Source: Haloarcula rubra (GTDB lineage Archaea > Halobacteriota > Halobacteria > Halobacteriales > Haloarculaceae). From it: a stretch of DNA of 64,000 bases. The position numbers and the translations under genes are program-made. The notes beneath the pieces were generated by a model. It saw nothing but the letters and a program-made list of their open reading frames with translations. It did not search any database and had not been told where the DNA came from. Location of the stretch: contig NZ_RKLR01000001.1 in the NCBI RefSeq assembly GCF_019599465.1, positions 496,001 to 560,000 on the forward strand, in the 5' to 3' direction. Shown here in pieces: positions 25,806 through 33,688 of the stretch. Position 1 is the first letter of the stretch. Every line of letters starts with the position of its first letter.

Positions 25806-26570
25806 CTACTCCGGGAACAGCTCTTCTCTGTGCTCGATAGCGTCGATGCGGTCGATATCGTCGTCGTCGAGTTCGAGGTCGGCGGCCGCGAGATTAGCTT
25901 CGAGATGTGCCCGCGAGGACGCTTTCGGGATGGTGACGACGTCGTCGTGGGACGTGACCCACGCGATGCTGACGGCGGCGGGGGAGGTGTCGTGTTTCTC
26001 CGCGACGGCCCGTATCGTCGGGTCGTCGAACACCTGCCCGCCGGCGAGCGGCGAGTACGCCACCAGCGGGTAGCCGTGGCGCTGGGCGTCCTCGAGGAGC
26101 GCCTCCTGTCGGAAGTACGGGTGGAACTCGACCTGATGGGCGGCGACGGGACTCGCGAGGTGGTCGCGGGCGGCGTCGAGTTGGTCGGGGTCGAAGTTCG
26201 ACAGGCCGACGTGCGTGGTCAGGCCGGCCTCGCGAACCGCGTCGACTGCCGGTAGGGTCGTCGCCGGGTCGTAGTCGCCGCGCGGCCGGTGGACGTACAG
26301 GAGGTCCACGCTGTCGAGGCCGAGACAGTCGAGACTCGCCTCGGTCCCCGGTCGAACGTCGTCCTCCGCGAGGCGGTCTATCCACAGTTTCGTCGCGACG
26401 GTCAGCGCCTCGCGGTCGACAGTCGCCGACGCGACGGCGTCGCCGACGACGCGTTCGTTCTCGTACACCTGTGCCGTGTCGAGGTGCCGGTAGCCGGCGT
26501 CGATAGCAGTCGTGACGGTGTCGGGGTCGTCGATTCCCATCGTCCCGAGACCGACCGGTGGCAGGTCCAT
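25806..26570 (-). CDS. Aldo/keto reductase
   Basis: 254-residue NAD(P)H-dependent oxidoreductase of the AKR family with the full catalytic tetrad: D31 and Y36 in LDTAQVYENE, K61 in TKLWI and H94 in LLYVHRP. The C-terminal half has the usual GLSNFDPDQL, QVEFHPYFRQ and IPKASS cofactor-binding segments. The substrate is unknown; similar archaeal proteins reduce aldehydes, ketones or 2,5-diketogluconate. It precedes halorhodopsin on the same strand by 76 bp, with a separate promoter likely for hop. Confidence 0.93.
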   Translation of the reverse strand: MDLPPVGLGTMGIDDPDTVTTAIDAGYRHLDTAQVYENERVVGDAVASATVDREALTVATKLWIDRLAEDDVRPGTEASLDCLGLDSVDLLYVHRPRGDYDPATTLPAVDAVREAGLTTHVGLSNFDPDQLDAARDHLASPVAAHQVEFHPYFRQEALLEDAQRHGYPLVAYSPLAGGQVFDDPTIRAVAEKHDTSPAAVSIAWVTSHDDVVTIPKASSRAHLEANLAAADLELDDDDIDRIDAIEHREELFPE

Positions 26571-26646
26571 AGTCCTCGCTCGGACGACGAACGGATGGGC
26601 GTGTCGGTTACGACGGCGTGACGCTCGTAGCAACCGCCACGTCGCA

Positions 26647-26662
26647 GTACTCGCGCGAGTAC
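26647..26662. repeat. Perfect 16-bp palindrome GTACTCGCGCGAGTAC
   Basis: A perfect dyad in the gap between the DUF7344-like gene and the aldo/keto reductase gene. It lies 12 bp after the former's stop and about 77 bp before the latter's start. A near-identical 14-bp version (GTACTCGCGAGTAC) occurs at 32525. It could be an operator or terminator element. Confidence 0.5.
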
Positions 26663-26673
26663 GGCGGTTCGTC

Positions 26674-27084
26674 TCAGAACTCGGTGCGGTCGCTGACCGC
26701 CGCCGCGTGTTCGGCCCACTTCTCGACGGTCGGTGACCCCCAGTACCGGACGGCCTCGCTCCGTTCGTCGTAGTCGACGATACCCAGGCGGTGGAGTTCG
26801 GGGAGGTGTGTCTCGACCAGTTCGGCCTCTACGGCCTCGACGTCGGTGTCGGCCTCGGGCAGACTGGTCTCTCGTCCCCGTTCCGCGACGGCGGCAGCGA
26901 GCGTCCCGACGTCGGCTCCTGTCCCCCCACAGGTCGTGAAGTAGCGACAGACCGCACGTCGTCGCCAGTCCGACAGTGCCTCGAAGACGTCGTCCACCAT
27001 CGGCGTCGTGAGACCCCGGTCCTGCGGAGTCATCCCACGCCACGTTTCTTCCCCCGGCCCCGGGTTGGATGACTGGTCGCTCAT
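26674..27084 (-). CDS. Winged-helix regulator-like protein (DUF7344 type)
   Basis: 136 residues. The core MVDDVFEALSDWRRRAVCRYF, followed by ETHLPELHRLGIVDYDERSEAVRYW, matches the haloarchaeal ArsR-like winged-helix family now called DUF7344. It probably binds DNA as a small regulator. The first 25 residues are disordered. The start is the ATG at 27084; a longer frame to 27117 adds MRYYRRFAHAP. It lies between the large Bat-family gene and the aldo/keto reductase, all on the minus strand, so it may take part in control of the halorhodopsin region. Confidence 0.8.
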   Translation of the reverse strand: MSDQSSNPGPGEETWRGMTPQDRGLTTPMVDDVFEALSDWRRRAVCRYFTTCGGTGADVGTLAAAVAERGRETSLPEADTDVEAVEAELVETHLPELHRLGIVDYDERSEAVRYWGSPTVEKWAEHAAAVSDRTEF

Positions 27085-27182
27085 TGGCGCGTGTGCGAAT
27101 CGACGATAGTATCGCACATCAACACAGCACCTAGTCTTCTAGGTACAGTGTCGCGACCGGCCGTTCGTTCGGACCGCTACGG

Positions 27183-30100
27183 TCAGACGTCCAGCAGCGC
27201 GTCGAACAGGTTCCGTTCGGCCCGTCGCAGGTGTTGGTGGAGGGTCGGGGAAGAGATGTCGAGCGTGTCGGCCAGTTGTTCGGCCGTCGTATCCCGCGGC
27301 CACTCGTAGTAGCCGGCGAGGTAGGCCGCCCTGAGCACTTCCAGTTGCCGGTCGGTCAACTGGTCTCGGAGCGGCGAGTCGTCCGTGACGGTCGTCGGTC
27401 GGTGCTCGCGTTCCCGTTTCGCGACGAGGTCGAACCCGCTGTGCTGGGCCGAGAGCGTCTCCTGTATCGTCCGCGGGTCGGCGTCCGTCGGCGCCTCGAC
27501 GACCACCGAGAGTCGGGTCGGTTCCGCGACGGCGTCGACGAGGCGTGCACCGACGTCGAGGAGCAGCGACTGGTAAGTCTCCGTGGTCCGGACTTCGACG
27601 ACACCGCCGTCAGCGCCGGCCCGGACGACGCGGCCGTCGAGAATCGGCTCGAACGTCAACAGACTCTCGAGGACGTCTGCCGGCGGGGCACCGTCGACGC
27701 GGATGTACTGGAGGGCCTCGTCGCCGACGTCGACGCTGCCCGCCGCTTCGAGCCGACAGTCGTGTCGGCTGGCCACGACGATGGGGTACGCGTCCCGGTC
27801 CTCGGACTCGAACTCCATCTCGAGGACCCGGTCGTGCGTCAGGAGCCGTCTGTTCTGGACGGCGGTGAAGGCGAACCCGACCATCTCACCGAGGACCGTG
27901 AACGCGTCGACGACGCGGTCGCTGAACGCGTCGACGCGGTTGGCGTAGACGACGAGGACCCCGTGGACGACGTCGTCGTGTCGGAGCGGAACCACGACCG
28001 CCGACCGGTAGTTCCGGTCGAGCGCTTCGTCGCGCCAGCCAGCCAGTCGGTCGTCGGTGGCGATGTCGTCGACGACCTGCACGTCGCCCGTCTGAATCGC
28101 GACGGTCCCCGGTCCGTGTGCGCGGTCTGACGGCGTCGTCCGGTCGGCAACGATGTCGAGATACCCGTCTTCGTCGCCGGCGACCGCCTCTCTGGTGATT
28201 CGATTGTCCGGGCCCGCACGTTCGCCGATCCACGCGAGTTCGTAGAACTCTGACTCGACCAGTCGGTCACAGACGGTGGTCTCGATTTCGTCTCGGGTCG
28301 CCGCCGTCCCGAGCGCCCGGATGACGTCCTGGATGAGGACTTGGACCTGTGTGAGCGTCGCCAGGTCGTCACGCTGTGCTTCGAGTTCCTGCTGGCGGTG
28401 CTTTCGCTCGGTGATATCCTGATGGATACCGACGGCCCGGAGCGGCGTCCCGTCCTCGTCGCGTTCGAACACCCGGCCGATGTCCCGTATCCACTTGTAG
28501 TCGCCGTCTTTCGTCCGCAGGCGGTGGTCACACTGGTAGATGTCCGACTCGCCGTCGAAGTGGGCCTGAATAGCGTCCCAGGCGCGGTCGGTGTCGTCCG
28601 GGTGGACTAACTCCTCCCACGTCTCGACTCGCTGTTCGATTTCCGACAGTGAGTAGCCGAGCATCCCGACCCAGCGCTCGTCGAAGGCGACGTCGCCAGT
28701 CTCGACGTTCCAGTCCCAGACGCCCAGTTCGGCCCCCTCCAGCGCGAGTTCGAGGCGCTCGGTCGTTCGCTCCAGTTCCCGCTCTCTGTCTCGCTGCTCG
28801 GTGACGTCCCGATAGAGCCAGAGATTGCCCTCGCTGTCCGGCAGGTCGATGGGGATGTAACTCCGCTGTACCGTCCGCCCGTCGCTCAGTTCGAGGTCCG
28901 TTCGGAGGTCGGTCGAGCGGTCCGCCAGCAACTGCTCCGTCTCGGCGAGGAAGGACTCGGGGTCGGCGAACTGCTGGCTCACGCGCTCGGCGGCGGCCGA
29001 ACAGTCCGTGCCGACGAGGTCCTCGGCCGACCCGGGGATGTCGAAGACGTCGACGAGTCGCTGGTTGGCCGTCAGAATCTCGCGGTCGTCGTCCTCGACG
29101 AGGATGCCCACCGGGAGCGCGTCGAGCAGCGTCGAGAGGAGCGCGTTCGACTGCTCGAGTTCCTGTTCGTACTCCACCCGGTCCGTGATGTTCTGTGCGA
29201 CGGTCATTCCCGAGACGACCGCCCCGTCGTCGTCGCGTATCGGTATCACCTGCACGTAGTAGTGGGTGCCCCGGTACTCGTCGACGAACGCGCTGGTCCG
29301 CCCCTCGAAGGCCGCTTCGTACGCTTCTTCGAGGAGCGACGCGTTCTCCGGGGGCAGCACCTCTCGTGGCGTCTTCCCGACGAAATCAGACGGTTCGAAC
29401 CCGTGTGCGGCCAGGTCTTCGCCGCCCGCTTCCGTGTACCGGAACTCCTCGTCGAACAGGAACACCGTACCGTTCGGGAAGCGGTCGACCAACTGTTCGA
29501 ACAGTTCCGTGCGTTCCCTGAATTCGCGCTCGCGTTCGCGTCGCTCCGTGACGTCCCGGGCGACGCCGTGCAGGCCGCGATACGTGCCGCTGTCGTCTCG
29601 GAGCAGCGTGTAGTGGACGGATATCTCCCGCTCCGTCCCGTCCTTGCACCGGAAGGTGAGGTCGACGCTCGTGCCGTCGGCCTCGTCTTCGAGCAACTGT
29701 TCGATGGTCTCTTGGCCCGTCGCCAGTTCGCCGGGTGCGAGCGTCTCCGACGCGTGTTTCCCGGTCAGTTCCGACGGCTCGTAGCCCAGCATCTCGGCGA
29801 ACGACGCGTTACAGTAGTCGACGACGCCGCGTTCGTCGAGGGTGTACAAGCCGTCCTGCGCTTGCTCGGTGAGTCCTTCGAGCCGTGACAGTCTGGCCTC
29901 CCGACGGGCCTCCCCCGTGATGTCCTCGATTTCGAAGAGGCGGAGCGACCCGGCCGCGGCCGGTAGGTCGTAGCCCCGAAGCCGGAGGTGTCGGTCGTTC
30001 TGGTCCGTCTCCACGCGGACCGTCACCGGGTCCGTCGGGTCGTCCCGAAGGCGCTCCGCGACGTCGTCGGCCGCAGTGTCCGACGCCAGCGTCGCCACCG

Positions 30101-30671
30101 CGTCGTAGACGTTCGTCGCCCCGAAGTCGAGGCCGACGCCGTCGAGGGCCCCACGCGACCAGACCGGGTCGCCAGCGTCGTCGACCAACACCGTCAGTTC
30201 GCCCTCGTCGGCGCGGTCCGCGACGTCTTCGACTGCGGTCTGGAAGGCGTGTGTGGACCGGTCTACGGCCGGTTCGACGACGCTGGCGACCTTCTCGGCG
30301 AGGAACGACTCGTTCGCGTCGGCCCCCTTCTCGACCACCGTCGTCGCCGCGTCGATCAGCGCCTCGTCGACGTCCGCCGGGTCCCGTGCCGAGTACAGTA
30401 CCACTGGGCAGTCGAAGGTGTCGACGAGTCGGTCGGCCCCCTCGATACCCACGGGGTCGACGACGAGACTCTCTGGGGGCGTCGCCGCCCCGACGTCGAG
30501 CGCCGCGTCGGTACTCCCGACGGCGGCGACGTCGATGTCGGCCCGGTGCTCAGTCACCTCGGCCCGCGTCCGTTCGCGCGTCGCTGGGTCGGCGTCGACG
30601 TACAGGATAGTGGTCCGCTCGGTCTGCTGGCTATCCGTGGCCACAGTCCGGGACTGAGAGTGGTCTGTCAT
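27183..30671 (-). CDS. Multi-PAS/GAF sensor-regulator of the bacterioopsin activator (Bat) family
   Basis: 1162 residues. The order is a degenerate receiver-like domain (about 20-130, TILYVDADPATR), four or more PAS domains (about 260-760; QDGLYTLDERGVVDYCN, GVWDWNVETGDVAFDERWVG), a GAF domain (about 790-940), a Bat-type GAF domain and a C-terminal HTH_10 motif (LTDRQLEVLRAAYLAGYYEW). There is no histidine kinase core, so it acts as a one-component transcription factor sensing light, oxygen or redox through PAS/GAF. The ATG at 30671 is given; a GTG at 30698 lies at leaderless distance from the TATA box and may be the true start. Confidence 0.9.
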   Translation of the reverse strand: MTDHSQSRTVATDSQQTERTTILYVDADPATRERTRAEVTEHRADIDVAAVGSTDAALDVGAATPPESLVVDPVGIEGADRLVDTFDCPVVLYSARDPADVDEALIDAATTVVEKGADANESFLAEKVASVVEPAVDRSTHAFQTAVEDVADRADEGELTVLVDDAGDPVWSRGALDGVGLDFGATNVYDAVATLASDTAADDVAERLRDDPTDPVTVRVETDQNDRHLRLRGYDLPAAAGSLRLFEIEDITGEARREARLSRLEGLTEQAQDGLYTLDERGVVDYCNASFAEMLGYEPSELTGKHASETLAPGELATGQETIEQLLEDEADGTSVDLTFRCKDGTEREISVHYTLLRDDSGTYRGLHGVARDVTERREREREFRERTELFEQLVDRFPNGTVFLFDEEFRYTEAGGEDLAAHGFEPSDFVGKTPREVLPPENASLLEEAYEAAFEGRTSAFVDEYRGTHYYVQVIPIRDDDGAVVSGMTVAQNITDRVEYEQELEQSNALLSTLLDALPVGILVEDDDREILTANQRLVDVFDIPGSAEDLVGTDCSAAAERVSQQFADPESFLAETEQLLADRSTDLRTDLELSDGRTVQRSYIPIDLPDSEGNLWLYRDVTEQRDRERELERTTERLELALEGAELGVWDWNVETGDVAFDERWVGMLGYSLSEIEQRVETWEELVHPDDTDRAWDAIQAHFDGESDIYQCDHRLRTKDGDYKWIRDIGRVFERDEDGTPLRAVGIHQDITERKHRQQELEAQRDDLATLTQVQVLIQDVIRALGTAATRDEIETTVCDRLVESEFYELAWIGERAGPDNRITREAVAGDEDGYLDIVADRTTPSDRAHGPGTVAIQTGDVQVVDDIATDDRLAGWRDEALDRNYRSAVVVPLRHDDVVHGVLVVYANRVDAFSDRVVDAFTVLGEMVGFAFTAVQNRRLLTHDRVLEMEFESEDRDAYPIVVASRHDCRLEAAGSVDVGDEALQYIRVDGAPPADVLESLLTFEPILDGRVVRAGADGGVVEVRTTETYQSLLLDVGARLVDAVAEPTRLSVVVEAPTDADPRTIQETLSAQHSGFDLVAKREREHRPTTVTDDSPLRDQLTDRQLEVLRAAYLAGYYEWPRDTTAEQLADTLDISSPTLHQHLRRAERNLFDALLDV

Positions 30672-30716
30672 GAAGTGGTCCGCCGTCTCACGTTGCACAT
30701 ACGCACCACCTCTGAC

Positions 30717-30726
30717 AACTATATAC
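30717..30726 (-). promoter_or_regulatory. TATA box of the large Bat-family gene
   Basis: The sequence aactatatac is centred about 24 nt before the GTG at 30698 and about 50 nt before the ATG at 30671. It lies between pcc1 and the regulator, so the regulator has its own promoter despite sharing strand with the L37Ae operon. Confidence 0.55.
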
Positions 30727-30778
30727 TGTCGGTCAATTTATCAGAGACGATAGTAGAATCGACCGACTGCGACCCGTG

Positions 30779-31027
30779 CTACAGGCTCTCGCCCGCGGCC
30801 TCGGCGACGCTCGTCAGCGTCAGCCACGTGTTACAGCCGGCGCGGAGGGCGACGAGGTCCTCTGCCGCGACGGTGAACTCCAGCGTCGCGCCGTCGCGGG
30901 TCAGCGTCGCCGTCGTCCGGTCGCCGTCGATGGCACCGAGTTCCGGACGGAGGCTCCGCTCGACGCGGCGTGCGCGCTCCGCGTCGGGGTAGTCGAACGT
31001 GAGAACGGTTCGGTGTGGCGCTGTCAA
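30779..31027 (-). CDS. pcc1: KEOPS complex subunit Pcc1
   Basis: 82-residue dimerisation subunit of KEOPS, which makes the universal t6A37 modification on ANN-decoding tRNAs. Key stretches are [20 protein letters not shown] and the C-terminal [13 protein letters not shown]. The only sensible start is a TTG whose last two bases begin the TGA stop of rpoP (TTGA overlap), so translation is probably coupled. It is the third gene of the rpl37ae-rpoP-pcc1 operon, an archaeal arrangement that links ribosome, RNA polymerase and tRNA modification genes. Confidence 0.93.
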   Translation of the reverse strand: MTAPHRTVLTFDYPDAERARRVERSLRPELGAIDGDRTTATLTRDGATLEFTVAAEDLVALRAGCNTWLTLTSVAEAAGESL

Positions 31028-31158
31028 TTGACGTCGATTTCTTTGACGTCGGGCGACCGCTCCTTCAGCAGGACGCGGTGGCCACAGTACGGACAGCGGA
31101 CGCCACCGTACTCGTCGAGTGTTACGTCGCGCTTACAGCGTGAACACTTGTAGCTCAT
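31024..31158 (-). CDS. rpoP: DNA-directed RNA polymerase subunit P (Rpb12/RpoP)
   Basis: 44-residue zinc-ribbon subunit of archaeal RNA polymerase. It begins [19 protein letters not shown]; zinc ligands are C5, C8, C22 and C25 ([13 protein letters not shown]). The ATG at 31158 is 26 bp downstream of the L37Ae stop, and the stop overlaps the TTG start of pcc1. Confidence 0.97.
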   Translation of the reverse strand: MSYKCSRCKRDVTLDEYGGVRCPYCGHRVLLKERSPDVKEIDVN

Positions 31159-31184
31159 ACCAGATGGGTGGGCGTGAAGGCCCT

Positions 31185-31463
31185 TTACTCCTCGTCTTCG
31201 GCCAGCGCGGCGCGAATCGAACGGCGGACGGTCTTGCCACCGGGCGTCTGTGGCTTGTAGCTCCCGCCGGTGTACTTGTAGTCACAGTAGCTGCACTGCC
31301 AGATACCGGTCCCCTGCCGGTCGACGCGGTCCTCGCCGCAGTTCGGGCAGGCGTGGTCCTCGTTCATCTCCGACTCGATTTCGGCGACGCGGCGGCGAGC
31401 GACGCGACCGTAGCGAGCGCCGAAGCGGCCGGCGCTCCCGGTTCGTCCTCTCTTGTTGGCCAT
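31185..31463 (-). CDS. rpl37ae: 50S ribosomal protein L37Ae
   Basis: 92 residues of the large-subunit zinc protein L37Ae/eL43. The N-terminus is basic ([19 protein letters not shown]), and the zinc finger is CPNCG...[11 protein letters not shown]. It is the first gene of the L37Ae-RpoP-Pcc1 operon. A TATA-like box (gcttatgtgg on the coding strand) is centred 30 nt upstream of the ATG. Confidence 0.97.
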   Translation of the reverse strand: MANKRGRTGSAGRFGARYGRVARRRVAEIESEMNEDHACPNCGEDRVDRQGTGIWQCSYCDYKYTGGSYKPQTPGGKTVRRSIRAALAEDEE

Positions 31464-31489
31464 AGTACTCTGTGGTCGGCCGAGCGGCC

Positions 31490-31497
31490 ACATAAGC
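31490..31497 (-). promoter_or_regulatory. TATA-like box of the rpl37ae-rpoP-pcc1 operon
   Basis: The sequence acataagc (coding strand gcttatgt) sits about 30 nt before the ATG at 31463, in a GC-rich context, at the usual leaderless spacing. Confidence 0.5.
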
Positions 31498-31614
31498 CCT
31501 TCGAGACGGACGCAAACCGAACTGCGTCAGGCACTCACTCCCGCGGTGACCCACGGAACGGTGGAACCGTGGCCACAGCGACTAAACCACGCCGTGCCAA
31601 ACAGTGCTGGTGCT

Positions 31615-31839
31615 ATGGACGAAGCACTCGAAGTCGTCGAAGTCGTCGCAGACTCCGAACTCGAGGGTGTCGTCACATGGCTACTGCGCCTCGTCGGGCT
31701 CGTCGCACTGCTCGCGGGGCTCGGGCTCTGGCTGTTCACCGAGATGGGACTGCTCGTGCTCCCGGCGTTGCTCATGTTCGTGGGCGTCGTCCTGCTGGTG
31801 GCACCGAGCGTCCTCCTGCTCGCCGCAGAGCTGACGTAG
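31615..31839 (+). CDS. Two-helix membrane protein, function unknown
   Basis: 74 residues with two hydrophobic segments (LVGLVALLAGLGLWLF and VLPALLMFVGVVLLVAPSVLLL) after an acidic N-terminal 22 residues. The ATG at 31615 follows an actaaac box by about 30 nt. No family was recognised. It is followed 41 bp downstream by another membrane gene on the same strand, possibly with its own promoter. Confidence 0.7.
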   Translation: MDEALEVVEVVADSELEGVVTWLLRLVGLVALLAGLGLWLFTEMGLLVLPALLMFVGVVLLVAPSVLLLAAELT

Positions 31840-31880
31840 GGACAGCCACATCCATTACCGTCGACCGCGAACGAGGAGCG

Positions 31881-32453
31881 ATGGCACCGACCGACGGCCT
31901 CCGACTTCGGCTCCGCGACGTCGCACCCGCCACGAGCGGCCGCCTCACCGAATCCGAGTTCCTGCTCGCCGGGACCGCCGCGGGGGCTCTGGGCTGGGGC
32001 GGGACACAGGCGCTCGCGTGGCTCGACCCCCCGAACGCCGCGCTTGCCGCTACGGCGCTGTGGGTCGTCCTCGTGGGCGCGTTCGCGGGCACGACGGTCC
32101 TGCACGGCCCGGACGCCGTGCGGTTCTCCGACGCGATGTTCGTCTGGGGTGCGGTCAACGGCACGGCGACGGGCCTGACGCTGGCCGGTCTCGCGGGACT
32201 CGTCCCCGCCTCCATCGCCTTCTGGCACGTGTGGGCCGGCGCCGCAGCAGTCGGCTACTGCTGGACCGGCGGCCTGCTCGAAGGGGCCGGCGACGCCGAG
32301 CGGGGCCGGACCTACCTCACCTCGGGCGCCGTCGCACTGGCCGTCCTCCTCGTCGGGAGCGTGCGGTTCTCGCTCGTCGAACCGGTCGCCTTTCTCCTGC
32401 TGGGGTTGCTCCACGTGGCCCCGCTGGCGCTCGACGCCCGGCGGCTATCCTAA
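31881..32453 (+). CDS. Multi-pass membrane protein, function unknown
   Basis: 190 residues with about five transmembrane helices (LLAGTAAGALGWGGTQALAW, AATALWVVLVGAFAGTTVL, GTATGLTLAGLAGLVPASIAF, YLTSGAVALAVLLVGSV, VAFLLLGLLHVAPLAL). The N-terminal 25 residues are soluble. A ccattacc box lies about 27 nt before the ATG. No domain was recognised. Confidence 0.7.
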   Translation: MAPTDGLRLRLRDVAPATSGRLTESEFLLAGTAAGALGWGGTQALAWLDPPNAALAATALWVVLVGAFAGTTVLHGPDAVRFSDAMFVWGAVNGTATGLTLAGLAGLVPASIAFWHVWAGAAAVGYCWTGGLLEGAGDAERGRTYLTSGAVALAVLLVGSVRFSLVEPVAFLLLGLLHVAPLALDARRLS

Positions 32454-32524
32454 CCACGCGTCCCCCGGCCGCGAACTCGGTCGGCCACCGAGCGGGCGTC
32501 ACAGCAGCTATCGTGCTCGCTGTC

Positions 32525-32538
32525 GTACTCGCGAGTAC
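32525..32538. repeat. Perfect 14-bp palindrome GTACTCGCGAGTAC
   Basis: A perfect dyad 14 bp before the ATG of the TfoX-like gene at 32553, placed where a leaderless promoter start site or operator would be. It resembles the 16-bp palindrome at 26647. Confidence 0.5.
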
Positions 32539-32552
32539 ACGGAGACCGACAG

Positions 32553-32894
32553 ATGACGTACTACGACCCGGAGACCGGCGCGGCGCTGAAGGCGGCCCTC
32601 GACGACCTCGTCTCGGAGTGGCCGGCGGTGACCGAACGAACGATGTTCGGCTGTCCGTCGTATCAGGCCGACGGGACGCTGTTCGCCGTCGTCGTCACCG
32701 ACGGCGTCGCACTCACGCGCCTCCCCGAGACGGACCGACCGGAACTCGAGGCGGCGTTCGAGACGGGACCGTTTCGGGCGGGCGAGCGGACGGTGACGAA
32801 GTGGGTGCAGGTGACCGTCGACGAAGACGGGGTCGAACGACTCGCGCCGTTCGTCGAGTCGAGCTACGAAGCGGCGCTCGAAGAGACGGACTGA
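32553..32894 (+). CDS. TfoX N-terminal domain-like protein
   Basis: 113 residues. The pattern ERTMFGCPSYQADGTLFAVVV, then LTRLPETDRPELEAAF and GPFRAGERTVTKWVQV, matches the TfoX/Sxy N-terminal (YjbR-like) fold. In bacteria TfoX regulates competence genes, but archaeal single-domain members have no known function. It converges on the DUF2103 gene with 15 bp between the stops. Confidence 0.78.
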   Translation: MTYYDPETGAALKAALDDLVSEWPAVTERTMFGCPSYQADGTLFAVVVTDGVALTRLPETDRPELEAAFETGPFRAGERTVTKWVQVTVDEDGVERLAPFVESSYEAALEETD

Positions 32895-32909
32895 GCGTCA
32901 TCGCCGTCT

Positions 32910-33638
32910 TCAGTCCTGTAACTCGGCGTCCCGCAGGGCTTCGTTCAGGTCGTCGCGGACGTGCTCGCCGAGTTCCCGGTCGCCGGCCGTCGTGACGACG
33001 CGGTTCTCCTGCACGCTGGAGCCGTCCCGAATCAGGACGCGGACGTTGCCGTTGGTGTCGGCGCGGGTCGCCTTCGCCCGCACGCCCGTGGGCGAACTCG
33101 ACCCGCCGGCGTCGATGGGGCCGGGGATGACCTTCTTGACGTGCGGGTGGCCGGCGACGGTGTGGATGACCCGCTGGCCGGAGCGGCCGCCGATGAGCGT
33201 CGAGTGGCTCCCACCCAACTTCTCGGCCGGCGCGGCGTCGACGACGTCGAGCGCGGGTTCGCCCTGCCGGTCGAGGACGCGCTGAACGGGGTCGTCGCCC
33301 TCGACGCGGAAGAACTCGTGGTGCAACTGACCTCGGACGGCGGCGATGACGTCCCGGTCGCCGGTGACGTACACTTCTTCGGGGCGCTTGCGCCGTACCT
33401 CGTCGGCGACGAGGCCGGCGAAGTTGCGCAACTCGACGACGGCCTTCTCGTCGGTGTCCTCGCCCTCCGGCGTCGTCGTCACCGTGCGCCGGCCGACGAC
33501 GGACTCGTCGGCGATACAGGAGACGGTCGCCCGGTCGCGGCCGAGTTCGAGGACGACGGCCTCGGTGTTGGCAGTGTGACAGACCAGACAGTAGTCGCCC
33601 GGTCGGTCCAGCGGCGTCGCACACTGCCGGCAGTCCAT
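32910..33638 (-). CDS. Predicted metal-binding protein, DUF2103-like
   Basis: 242 residues. An N-terminal zinc finger (CRQCATPLDRPGDYCLVCH) is followed by an alpha/beta domain and then a C-terminal core EKLGGSHSTLIGGRSGQRVIH...VIPGPI, which resembles the archaeal DUF2103 family of predicted metal-binding proteins. Function is unknown. A ggataag box is centred about 27 nt before the ATG. It lies immediately downstream of truD on the same strand, 50 bp apart, with its own promoter likely. Confidence 0.72.
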   Translation of the reverse strand: MDCRQCATPLDRPGDYCLVCHTANTEAVVLELGRDRATVSCIADESVVGRRTVTTTPEGEDTDEKAVVELRNFAGLVADEVRRKRPEEVYVTGDRDVIAAVRGQLHHEFFRVEGDDPVQRVLDRQGEPALDVVDAAPAEKLGGSHSTLIGGRSGQRVIHTVAGHPHVKKVIPGPIDAGGSSSPTGVRAKATRADTNGNVRVLIRDGSSVQENRVVTTAGDRELGEHVRDDLNEALRDAELQD

Positions 33639-33688
33639 AGGTGGGTGTAGGGAGGTTCGGCCGGATAAGCCGGACGGTTCGAGATTCC

